Shown: positions 14,948 through 20,863 of the stretch, one piece after another
How the letters are laid out: each line of letters opens with the position of its first letter
Numbering within the stretch: the stretch's first letter is position 1
Assembly: GCA_022758935.1 (NCBI GenBank)
Contig: JAEMQG010000062.1
Span: 1-20,863 of the forward strand
Direction of reading: 5' to 3'
Origin: Candidatus Nitrosopumilus sp.
GTDB taxonomy: Archaea > Thermoproteota > Nitrososphaeria > Nitrososphaerales > Nitrosopumilaceae
Length of the DNA stretch: 20,863 nt
Program-made: the position numbers and the translations under genes
Notes under the pieces: model-generated
Told to the model about the DNA's origin: nothing
Databases searched by the model: none
What the model saw: the letters and a program-made list of their open reading frames with translations, nothing else

Positions 14948-15709
14948 ATGGCACAAATACCTATCATAACAGAAGCAGCAGCAACTACACCTTCCCCAAA
15001 AGCAATTACTTTACGTATTGCAAGATATAATCCTCAACATGACAGCGCCAAGAAATTCATGGAATTTATTATTCCATATGAAAAATGGACCACTGTTCTA
15101 GAGGCAATTCTTGAAGTTAAGAAATATTTTGATCATTCTGTAGCAGTCCGTTATTCATGTAGACAAGCTACATGTGGTTCATGTGGAATGATTATTAATG
15201 GTAAACCAAGACTTGCATGTTTTACAAAAATTAGTGAATTAAATTCCAATGTTGTGACTGTAGAGCCAATGAATAATTTTCCAGTAATTCGTGATTTAGC
15301 AGTTAAATTTGAACGTCTTTTTGATACCCATCATAAAGTAAAACCATATCTTATTCGTGATGACACTGAGATTACAACTGACTCTAAAGAATTCTTACAA
15401 TCTCCAGAAGAATTAGAAAAATACATCCAATTCTCCAATTGTATCAAATGTGGATTGTGTAATTCTGCATGTCCTACAATGGCAACCGATTCTTCATTTG
15501 TAGGTCCTCAAGCATTAGCTCAAGCATATCGATATGTTGCTGATAGTAGAGACAAAGGAAAAGATACAAGACTCAAAATAATTGATGAGTCACATGGTAT
15601 TTGGCGATGTCATTTCGCAGGTTCTTGTAGTCAGGTTTGCCCAAAAGGAGTAGATCCAGCCATGGGAATTCAATTACTCAGAGGCTATATGTTGGGATTT
15701 AGAAGCTAA
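14948..15709 (+). CDS. sdhB: Succinate dehydrogenase iron-sulfur subunit
   Basis: This 253-residue electron-transfer subunit has all three clusters visible. The 2Fe-2S site is C71, C76, C79 and C91 (CRQATCGSCG plus AC). The 4Fe-4S and 3Fe-4S sites use C165, C168, C171, C175 (CIKCGLCNSACP) and C221, C227, C231 (CHFAGSCSQVCPKG). The chain is the standard classical type, not the CCG-domain type. It carries electrons from SdhA FAD to the membrane anchors. The last 11 bases overlap the converging MIP18-family gene, so the operon ends without a separate terminator. Confidence 0.97.
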   Translation: MAQIPIITEAAATTPSPKAITLRIARYNPQHDSAKKFMEFIIPYEKWTTVLEAILEVKKYFDHSVAVRYSCRQATCGSCGMIINGKPRLACFTKISELNSNVVTVEPMNNFPVIRDLAVKFERLFDTHHKVKPYLIRDDTEITTDSKEFLQSPEELEKYIQFSNCIKCGLCNSACPTMATDSSFVGPQALAQAYRYVADSRDKGKDTRLKIIDESHGIWRCHFAGSCSQVCPKGVDPAMGIQLLRGYMLGFRS

Positions 15710-16028
15710 TTGGTTTTTTTGGATTGGGGCTATTATTAACCTGATTGTTAATTTGCTCTGCCATAAAGTGGTTTGAGACATTTACTTTAACATCATCGAT
15801 TCCATTTACTTTTAAAAGATTATCATGAATATCTTGACAGATTTTAAATCCAAAAACTGCAGGACAAAATGGACTAGTTAGATGCAAATCAACTTTAACA
15901 TTACTGTTATTGATATTTACTTCATCAATCAATTCTAAATCTGTAATCGACGTGTTGATTTCAGGATCTACGATCCTTGATAACTCATCAAATATTTTTA
16001 CTCGAAGTTGTTTGATATCTAAACTCAT
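15699..16028 (-). CDS. MIP18/DUF59-family protein, likely iron-sulfur cluster assembly factor
   Basis: This is a 109-residue single-domain protein of the MIP18 (DUF59, SufT/PaaD-like) family. It has IVDPEINTSITDLELI (about 19-34, the conserved DPE-x-x-x-S-I-x-D-L) and LTSPFCPAVFGFKI (about 50-63) with the family's conserved Cys. Relatives help deliver Fe-S clusters to client enzymes, so a position tail-to-tail with sdhB, a three-cluster protein, is suggestive. I chose ATG 16028; an ATG at 16061 would put the TATA box inside the gene and add a non-family MVIYSINAFSH. TATATATA (16049-16056) lies 25 bases ahead of the chosen start, implying a leaderless mRNA. Confidence 0.83.
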   Translation of the reverse strand: MSLDIKQLRVKIFDELSRIVDPEINTSITDLELIDEVNINNSNVKVDLHLTSPFCPAVFGFKICQDIHDNLLKVNGIDDVKVNVSNHFMAEQINNQVNNSPNPKKPISF

Positions 16029-16048
16029 GTGGGAAAAAGCATTGATGC

Positions 16049-16056
16049 TATATATA
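16049..16056. promoter_or_regulatory. Shared bidirectional TATA box for the MIP18-family gene and argH
   Basis: TATATATA is centred 24.5 bases from the ATG at 16028 (minus) and 25.5 bases from the ATG at 16078 (plus). It fits leaderless transcription in both directions from one TBP site. Confidence 0.65.
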
Positions 16057-16077
16057 ACCATTTTAGAACCTTATGTA

Positions 16078-17538
16078 ATGTATCGTTCACGTCTAGGTAC
16101 TGATTTGAGTGATATCACTTTGGATTATGTCTCATCTATAAACGATGATACCCAAATAATTTTTTATGATATTCTAGGAAGTCAAGCTCACACTCTTATG
16201 TTATATGAAAACCAAATCATCACAAAAAATGATGCAAGAAAAATTCTTTCCGCATTACAATCTTTAAAAAATGAAAAACTTGACACTTTATCTGGGGCAG
16301 AAGACATTCATGAACTAATTGAATCAATCGTAATCAAAAAAGCTGGTCCAACAAGTGGTGGAAAAATGCACACTGCAAGATCACGAAATGATCAAGTTTC
16401 TTTAGATATTAGAATGAAAATTCGAGATGATATTAACATTATTTGTAATTGCTTACTTGATACAATTGAAGCACTAGTATCTTTGGCAACAAGTCATCAA
16501 AAAACAATAATGCCTCTCTACACACATCTACAACAAGCTCAAGCAGGCTTGTTTTCTCACTACCTATTGGCTCATGCTGATGTGTTGTTTAGGGATTTTG
16601 ATCGCCTTTATAGTACATTTATTCATGTTAATCAAAGTCCTTTGGGGGCAGGACCTGTTGGCGGAACTAGTATTGCAATTAATAGACATAGCACTGCAAA
16701 GATGTTGGGATTTGACGGAATCGTTGAAAACTCTCTTGATGCAACAAGTACACGTGATTTTGTTGCTGAATATGTGGCAATGGTAGCTATATTGATGACT
16801 AATCTTAGTAGAATTTCTGAAGATTTTATAATTTGGTCTACTACTGAATTTTCCTTTATTGAATTAGCTGACGAATTTACATCTCCTTCAAGTGTAATGC
16901 CACAAAAGAAAAATCCTGATATCCTGGAATTAACAAGAGGGAAAACTGCAGAAATTATTGGAAATCTTACCGCAATTTTAACTACAATCAAAGGACTAGC
17001 TTCAGGATATGGAAGAGATTTACAGCAAATCAAATCATCTATTTGGTCAACATCAAAAATTTCAATTAGTGCTTTAATGATTTTTAAGTCAATTCTTCTT
17101 ACATTACATGTTAATGAAAAGCAAATGAAAAAGGCAGCAGAATCCAGCTATCTCATTGCACTTGATATTGCAGAGAAATTAGTTCAAAATGAAATTCCAT
17201 TCAGAACATCTCATAAAATTACAGGGGGGTTAGTGCAGATAGCACATGAATCTAAAAAATCTCTGAATAAACTTGGTATAAAAGAAATTTCCCAAATTGC
17301 TAAGGAAACAAAAACTGACCCATACCTAATAATGAAAATTATTCAATCTACTACAATTACATCGTCTCTAAAAGAAAGAAAATCTTTTGGCTCTTCTGGC
17401 TATGACGAACAAAAGAGAATGATTGCAGATCGTATCAAAAAAATAGATATCTATAGAACAAGTACAACAAAACGGGACAATGATATCTCAAAAGCATTGG
17501 ATAATCTCTCAAACAAAATTAATGAATTAATAAAATAG
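16078..17538 (+). CDS. argH: Argininosuccinate lyase
   Basis: This enzyme splits argininosuccinate into arginine and fumarate, the last step of arginine synthesis. The 486-residue protein belongs to the fumarase/aspartase superfamily. Signatures are MYRSRLGTDLSD at the start, GGKMHTARSRNDQVSLD (catalytic region), THLQQAQ, and the flexible loop SSVMPQKKNPDILELTRG with the catalytic Ser. The frame is open 168 bases further upstream, but ATG 16078 fits the family N-terminus and lies 25 bases from the shared TATA box; the upstream extension reads back through the divergent gene. It ends in TAG five bases before the 3' end of tRNA-Lys on the other strand. Confidence 0.95.
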   Translation: MYRSRLGTDLSDITLDYVSSINDDTQIIFYDILGSQAHTLMLYENQIITKNDARKILSALQSLKNEKLDTLSGAEDIHELIESIVIKKAGPTSGGKMHTARSRNDQVSLDIRMKIRDDINIICNCLLDTIEALVSLATSHQKTIMPLYTHLQQAQAGLFSHYLLAHADVLFRDFDRLYSTFIHVNQSPLGAGPVGGTSIAINRHSTAKMLGFDGIVENSLDATSTRDFVAEYVAMVAILMTNLSRISEDFIIWSTTEFSFIELADEFTSPSSVMPQKKNPDILELTRGKTAEIIGNLTAILTTIKGLASGYGRDLQQIKSSIWSTSKISISALMIFKSILLTLHVNEKQMKKAAESSYLIALDIAEKLVQNEIPFRTSHKITGGLVQIAHESKKSLNKLGIKEISQIAKETKTDPYLIMKIIQSTTITSSLKERKSFGSSGYDEQKRMIADRIKKIDIYRTSTTKRDNDISKALDNLSNKINELIK

Positions 17539-17542
17539 GTAA

Positions 17543-17616
17543 CGGGTCTAGTGGGATTCGGACCCACGACAACCGGATTAAAAGTCCGGTGCGCTACCTG
17601 GCTGCGCCATAGACCC
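17543..17616 (-). tRNA. tRNA-Lys (anticodon TTT), with C at position 55
   Basis: The minus strand forms a 74-base cloverleaf. The acceptor is GGGTCTA/TAGACCC with discriminator G. The D stem is GCGC/GCGC, and the anticodon stem CCGGA/TCCGG surrounds CTTTTAA (anticodon TTT). The T stem is GTGGG/CCCAC. The T loop reads TCCGAAT, so the nearly invariant U55 is C (plus-strand base 17561). CCA is not encoded. Confidence 0.93.
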
Positions 17617-17712
17617 CTGACAAAAATGCTTGACGTGTATAATTTAGTCTTTTACAAAATTTTTTGCTCTGACAGAAACTTTTAATCTAGCAATTTGTTT
17701 CAAACAATTCGT

Positions 17713-17787
17713 GCCCTTGTAGTATAGTCCGGTCTAGAATTCGACCCTGTCACGGTTGAGACGCGTGTTCAAATCCCGCCGAGGGCG
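17713..17787 (+). tRNA. tRNA-Asp (anticodon GTC), with two stem mismatches
   Basis: This is a 75-base cloverleaf. The acceptor is GCCCTTG/CGAGGGC (one U-G wobble) with discriminator G. The anticodon stem CGACC/GGTTG surrounds CTGTCAC, giving GTC for Asp. The T loop is TTCAAAT. Two pairs fail: A12-A23 in the D stem and U52-C62 in the T stem (GCGTG/CCCGC). CCA is not encoded. Confidence 0.9.
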
Positions 17788-17920
17788 CTTTTATCTTAAA
17801 TTTCTAGCATGTGTAATTTTATCTACTTATCTATCCAAATTTCTTGTATTTTGATGCAGATTTAAGAGATAGAAAACAGATCATGCTTTATCTTCAATTA
17901 TTCTTGATTATTTGACGAGT

Positions 17921-17938
17921 TTGTCTCCTGAAAGACAA
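17921..17938. repeat. Short hairpin upstream of the 216-residue gene
   Basis: TTGTCT (17921-17926) pairs with AGACAA (17933-17938) around CCTGAA. It lies about 58 bases before the start codon, probably upstream of the transcript, so its meaning is unclear. Confidence 0.25.
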
Positions 17939-17995
17939 TCTTGGAAAATTCATCTTACAAGAATATTAAAATTCAGGCAATTTTAGTAAACTCTG

Positions 17996-18646
17996 TTGTC
18001 TGAAGAGAAAAAAGAATCTGTGGTAGACACAAAGCCTACAAAAATTTCAGCATCAGAATCCGCAGCAAAAGCAGAAGTTGCAGCAAAAACCGCGGAAGCA
18101 GTATTAAAAGCAGAAGCTGAAGTTGAAAAGGCATTAGCAAAAGTAGCTGCAGCAAAAGCGGCTGCAGAATCAGCTGCTGAGGAAGAATACAAGGCAATAG
18201 CCGCAGAGGTTATTGCAGTAACTACCAAAGTACCAGCATTTACGTATCAAAGAAAAGGTGAGGAAATATTTAGAAGAGAAATGGGAGAGCCAGAATTTTT
18301 CTTGGCAAAAAAAGATAGATTCCCAAGACCTATTCTTACATCAGAAGAACAAGATCAACTTACAAGAAAAGTAGAGATTCCGATAGATAACACTCCAAAA
18401 TATATTCCAGAACATATGCTAAGTCCTGAATTTGGTGGAATGTCTAATTATGAATCTGGAGTAATAAATTTCTTGGAAGAAACCAAACAGAAACTTAGAA
18501 AACTAAAAAAAGATCCTGAAGCAACCGAAAAAGATATCACTACAACACAAAAAGAACTTGAATACTTAGAATCTATTTATGAAAATTATAATATGGGTAT
18601 GAATGTTTTCCGTACTGCAAAAGGTGGGAGGAACAAGATTAAATAA
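17996..18646 (+). CDS. Unknown protein with Ala/Glu/Lys-rich helical N-terminus
   Basis: I do not recognise this 216-residue protein. Residues about 17-75 are a long Ala/Glu/Lys-rich helix (repeated AAKAE-, AEAVLKAEAEVEKAL-type heptads) suited to coiled coil. A middle part (about 80-150) has aromatic and proline-rich segments such as FTYQRKGEEIFRREMGEPEF and PKYIPEHMLSPEF. A second charged helical stretch (about 160-195, EETKQKLRKLKKDPEAT) precedes a basic tail GGRNKIK. No signal peptide or membrane segment is visible. It starts with TTG at 17996, followed by an acidic/basic MSEEKKES. hemA follows after 14 bases on the same strand, so the two probably share a transcript; a role linked to tetrapyrrole synthesis is only guilt by association. 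Confidence 0.75.
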   Translation: MSEEKKESVVDTKPTKISASESAAKAEVAAKTAEAVLKAEAEVEKALAKVAAAKAAAESAAEEEYKAIAAEVIAVTTKVPAFTYQRKGEEIFRREMGEPEFFLAKKDRFPRPILTSEEQDQLTRKVEIPIDNTPKYIPEHMLSPEFGGMSNYESGVINFLEETKQKLRKLKKDPEATEKDITTTQKELEYLESIYENYNMGMNVFRTAKGGRNKIK

Positions 18647-18660
18647 TAATTTGTGATTTT

Positions 18661-19737
18661 ATGAGTGAAATAAATTTCGATATAATTAATGCGCGAGTCA
18701 CCTTCAAAAATGTACCACTTTATGCATTATCCAGATTTGCATTCAAAGATGTCACAATTGCATGTGATACTTTTAAGAAAATTCCAGGTGTGGACGAGTG
18801 TATTATAATTCAGACTGCTAGCCGAATTGAAATATTTGTAGTGAGTAATCTAGAAACAGGTGATACTCCCGACGGAAGAAGAACTGAAGGAAAAGCACTT
18901 GTTTTAAACAAAATAAAAGAAACTTGGGAATCCCTATCTGGATTAGAACAAATCGACATAGATCACTTTGATCAAACTCTTGAAGTTTACAAGGGTGCAG
19001 ATGTCTATCTTAATCTATTGAGATTAGCTTGTGGTTTGGATTCTATAGTTGTAGGAAAAGAAGAAATATTGAATGAAATTAAAACATCACTTTCGAATGC
19101 AAAAAATACCAATATGTCTGGTAAAATACTGAATAAACTATTTGAAAGTATTATACGAATTGCGACTCGTATTAGAGATACTACTGGATTAAGTAAAAAT
19201 GTATTATCGCTTGGTGACATCGCTGTTAAAATTGTAGATGAAAAAGCAGGTTTGGATGCTAAGAAACGTATTTTGCTAATAGGTACAGGCGAACCTGCAG
19301 CTATGGTTGCTAAAACTCTTAATAAAAAAGGATTGACATTTGATGTCACAAGTAGAACCATTGAACGCTCAACTGGGTTTTCTCAAATATTAAGCGGAAA
19401 ACCAGTTACATTTGAAGAAGTTTTAGCTGGATTTGATAAATATGATATAATTTTTGTTGCGACTACCTCTGATTATTTTCTAATTACTTTTGAGAGGATA
19501 AAATTGGTTATGGAAGAAAAAAAGAAAGGAACATTGATCTTAGATTTATCAGAACCCAGAACAGTTGATGAGGGAATAACTGCACTTCCAGGAATCAAAT
19601 TATTGTTTAGAGATCAAATTGCTGAAATTTATGAAGAAAATATCAAGGCTAGAACTGGTATAATGCCTGCCGTTGAAAAAATAATTGATAAAGAAATCCC
19701 AATACTGGACATAACAATGAAACGAATTAACTTCTAA
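18661..19737 (+). CDS. hemA: Glutamyl-tRNA reductase-like protein lacking the usual catalytic Cys
   Basis: HemA reduces glutamyl-tRNA(Glu) to glutamate-1-semialdehyde with NADPH, the first step of tetrapyrrole synthesis in archaea. The 358-residue protein has the expected layout: N-terminal catalytic domain (about 1-150), LLRLACGLDSIVVGKEEIL (about 118-136, matching the GLDSMVxGExQIL segment), NADPH domain with ILLIGTGEPAAMVAKTL (about 205-221), ILDLSEPRTVD, and a short C-terminal helix. The catalytic S-T-C-N-R-x-E signature is instead Q-T-A-S-R-I-E (51-57), with Ala53 where the nucleophilic Cys belongs; Cys47 and Cys35 are the nearest cysteines. GTGAT (18653-18657), a Shine-Dalgarno site, lies 3 bases before the ATG. 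The C-terminal dimerisation domain is short compared with ~400-residue homologues. Confidence 0.85.
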   Translation: MSEINFDIINARVTFKNVPLYALSRFAFKDVTIACDTFKKIPGVDECIIIQTASRIEIFVVSNLETGDTPDGRRTEGKALVLNKIKETWESLSGLEQIDIDHFDQTLEVYKGADVYLNLLRLACGLDSIVVGKEEILNEIKTSLSNAKNTNMSGKILNKLFESIIRIATRIRDTTGLSKNVLSLGDIAVKIVDEKAGLDAKKRILLIGTGEPAAMVAKTLNKKGLTFDVTSRTIERSTGFSQILSGKPVTFEEVLAGFDKYDIIFVATTSDYFLITFERIKLVMEEKKKGTLILDLSEPRTVDEGITALPGIKLLFRDQIAEIYEENIKARTGIMPAVEKIIDKEIPILDITMKRINF

Positions 19738-19798
19738 ATTTTTTGGTTGATCCTCTTATATAATTACTTGATAAAAAATTAACTAGTACGAATGGATA

Positions 19799-19960
19799 TT
19801 ATTTCTTTCTAAGAATAAATTGCATTAAAGCCTCTTTTGAGTAATCGATTCCATGTACGTCTTCAGTATGTTTTCCAAATTCTTCTATTACTTGCTCTAT
19901 TTGACCCTCTACTACAAATTCACATTCAAAACCATAATCACTGCATTTTAGCTTAGCCAT
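19799..19960 (-). CDS. DUF1059-like small protein
   Basis: A 53-residue protein: MAKLKCSDYGFECEFVVEG, then a helix IEQVIEEFGKHTEDVHG, then a C-terminal helix ending MQFILRKK. The K-x-x-C-x-D-x-G-x-x-C-x-F/-x-V start followed by a helix with a conserved His is the pattern of DUF1059 mini-proteins, of unknown function. Cys6 and Cys13 with His31 and His36 could hold a metal, which is inference. The ATG at 19960 is supported by a GATATAAA-type TATA box (19983-19990, complementary strand) 26 bases upstream, indicating a leaderless mRNA. It stands alone, converging on hemA with 61 bases between. Confidence 0.78.
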   Translation of the reverse strand: MAKLKCSDYGFECEFVVEGQIEQVIEEFGKHTEDVHGIDYSKEALMQFILRKK

Positions 19961-19982
19961 AGTTAATGAGCTGTACCTTTGG

Positions 19983-19990
19983 ATATAAAT
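19983..19990 (-). promoter_or_regulatory. TATA box for the DUF1059-like gene
   Basis: On the complementary strand ATTTATAT lies about 26 bases before the ATG at 19960, the spacing of a leaderless archaeal promoter. Confidence 0.55.
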
Positions 19991-20049
19991 ATTAAAAGAT
20001 TATGATTTTGAGCGCTTATTGAATAATTCTAATTTATCGTTCCTAAAAA

Positions 20050-20091
20050 GGAGAGTGACTATTAAAATCATTAATACAATGATATATCTCC
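20050..20091. repeat. Nested stem-loop in the divergent intergenic region
   Basis: An inner hairpin ATCATT (20067-20072)/AATGAT (20078-20083) with loop AATAC sits inside an outer pair GGAGA (20050-20054)/TCTCC (20087-20091). It lies about 120 bases ahead of the second FNR-type gene. Either a structured leader, a protein site or chance. Confidence 0.3.
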
Positions 20092-20209
20092 CAAATCATT
20101 AAATCAAATATTTTGCTATTATGCCCAAATTTGATCAAAGTTTATACCAGTATCTGGAATTGAAATTTAACAGAAATACATTTATCCAAAGTAGCGAAAA
20201 TTATCTTGT

Positions 20210-20863
20210 ATGGTGGTAGAGCACAAGGCAAAAGTTACTTACATGCAGTTACTAAAAGAAGATCTTGTCGTTATTAGATTAGTTCCAAATGACGGTATGC
20301 CGAAATATACTACTGGTCAATTTCTCACCATTGGAGTACCTATACCTTCTGAACAAAAGATTGTTCGAAGAGCATATTCAATTGCTTCACATCCTGAAAA
20401 CAGAGATTATTTTGAATTTGTAATTAGATGGGTAAGAAAGCCTTTGCCAGGTCGTGTTACAACTGAATTATTTTATGCAAGTGTTGGCGATGAAGTATAT
20501 TTAGGAGACCCGACAGGAAACGCTTTAACAATTGATGACAAATTATTAAATGGAAAACCTGATACTAGAAGAATCGTTTGTGTTGGTGGTGGAACTGGTC
20601 TTGCACCATTTATCGCTTTTGCTAAACATCTACATGATACCGGAGATAAAAGAGAAATTATTATTTTTCATGGTGCAAGTTATGTTGATGAACTAAGTTA
20701 CAAAGAATTACTTACAGATTTAGAAAATGAAAGTATTGAGAGAGGAAAAGATGAATGGAATTTCAAATACAGGGCAGCTATTAGTAGACCAAAAGAATTC
20801 TTTAATAGATCTTGGGCAGGTCATGTTGGTAGAGTTGAATCATTCTTTAAACCAAATAAAAAT
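20210..20863 (+). CDS. FNR-type FAD/NAD(P)H oxidoreductase, paralog 2 (3' end outside window)
   Basis: The first 218 residues of a flavoreductase run off the window. The RRAYSIAS FAD motif and CVGGGTGLAPF nucleotide-binding loop are intact. It aligns with the protein at 8592-9437 along its whole visible length with only two one-residue gaps, roughly 70 percent identical by eye, including the shared blocks IRWVRKPLPGR and SYVDELSYKELLTDLENES. Differences cluster at residues about 85-115, the end of the FAD domain. The two are therefore duplicated genes in opposite orientation about 11 kb apart. ATG 20210 matches the start of the paralog (MVV-). Confidence 0.88.
   Translation, partial: MVVEHKAKVTYMQLLKEDLVVIRLVPNDGMPKYTTGQFLTIGVPIPSEQKIVRRAYSIASHPENRDYFEFVIRWVRKPLPGRVTTELFYASVGDEVYLGDPTGNALTIDDKLLNGKPDTRRIVCVGGGTGLAPFIAFAKHLHDTGDKREIIIFHGASYVDELSYKELLTDLENESIERGKDEWNFKYRAAISRPKEFFNRSWAGHVGRVESFFKPNKN

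Noticed and set aside
15910..16077. Upstream in-frame extension of argH
   Set aside because: It reads back through the divergent MIP18-family gene and across the shared TATA box; the family N-terminus starts at ATG 16078.
17983..18228. Minus-strand frame opposite the Ala-rich gene start
   Set aside because: An Ala/Ser-rich antisense frame is the expected mirror of the Ala/Glu/Lys codons on the plus strand.
20121..20219. 32-codon ORF overlapping the start of the second FNR-type gene
   Set aside because: Composition is typical of AT-rich noise, it has no recognisable motif, and it ends inside the next start codon region; not enough to call a leader peptide.
1..20863. CRISPR arrays, insertion sequences, integrases, toxin-antitoxin pairs or a prophage
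   Set aside because: No regularly spaced repeats, transposase or integrase motifs, or phage genes were seen on either strand; the tRNA genes show no flanking attachment-site repeats.

Overview
The window reads as AT-rich chromosomal DNA of a mesophilic ammonia-oxidising archaeon (Nitrososphaerota/Thaumarchaeota, most like the Nitrosopumilus/Nitrosarchaeum group). This rests on archaeal MCM and Hel308, an Alba chromatin protein, tRNA genes without an encoded CCA, TATA boxes about 25 bases ahead of leaderless start codons, GTGA-type Shine-Dalgarno sites inside operons, and the style of the proteins. The genus is inferred, because no 16S or amo gene is present. There is no CRISPR array, insertion sequence, phage or plasmid gene; it is mostly housekeeping DNA.

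Layout. 1-4748 (+): the C-terminal part of mcm, hel308 overlapping it by ATGA, a MraY/WecA/GPT-type sugar-phosphate transferase, and a small membrane protein. 7340-4745 (-): a tight operon of branched-chain aminotransferase, a Gfo/Idh/MocA sugar dehydrogenase, a Trm112-like zinc protein and a hexapeptide acyltransferase. The dehydrogenase and acyltransferase resemble two steps of acetamido-sugar synthesis for surface glycans. 7687-10573: a 20-residue Lys/Ala/Thr-rich peptide gene, a nucleotidyltransferase-like protein, tRNA-Pro, an FNR-type flavoreductase, tRNA-Ala, a HEAT-repeat protein whose end runs antisense into tRNA-Ala, and an Alba gene. 10603-12357 (-): a PEP mutase/isocitrate lyase family enzyme and a PadR regulator with an 18-bp perfect palindrome at its promoter. 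12452-15709 (+): succinate dehydrogenase in the order A-C-D-B. Then a MIP18-family protein (-), argH (+), tRNA-Lys (-), tRNA-Asp (+), an unknown 216-residue protein and hemA (+), a DUF1059-like mini-protein (-) and, cut by the window edge, a second FNR-type reductase that is a close paralog of the first.

How the parts fit. The genes cover replication/repair, cell-surface sugar synthesis, TCA/respiratory electron transfer, arginine and tetrapyrrole synthesis, and chromatin. The strongest oddity is Alba: the correctly placed leaderless start (10289) opens a full-length Alba frame interrupted by one in-frame TAG at codon 13, exactly where the family has the first lysine of its G-K-K-P DNA-binding loop. 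Other points worth checking are a HemA with Ala-Ser where the catalytic Cys-Asn should be, a single TATATATA placed symmetrically between two divergent leaderless genes, a tRNA-Lys with C at the invariant U55, and a tRNA-Asp with two stem mismatches.
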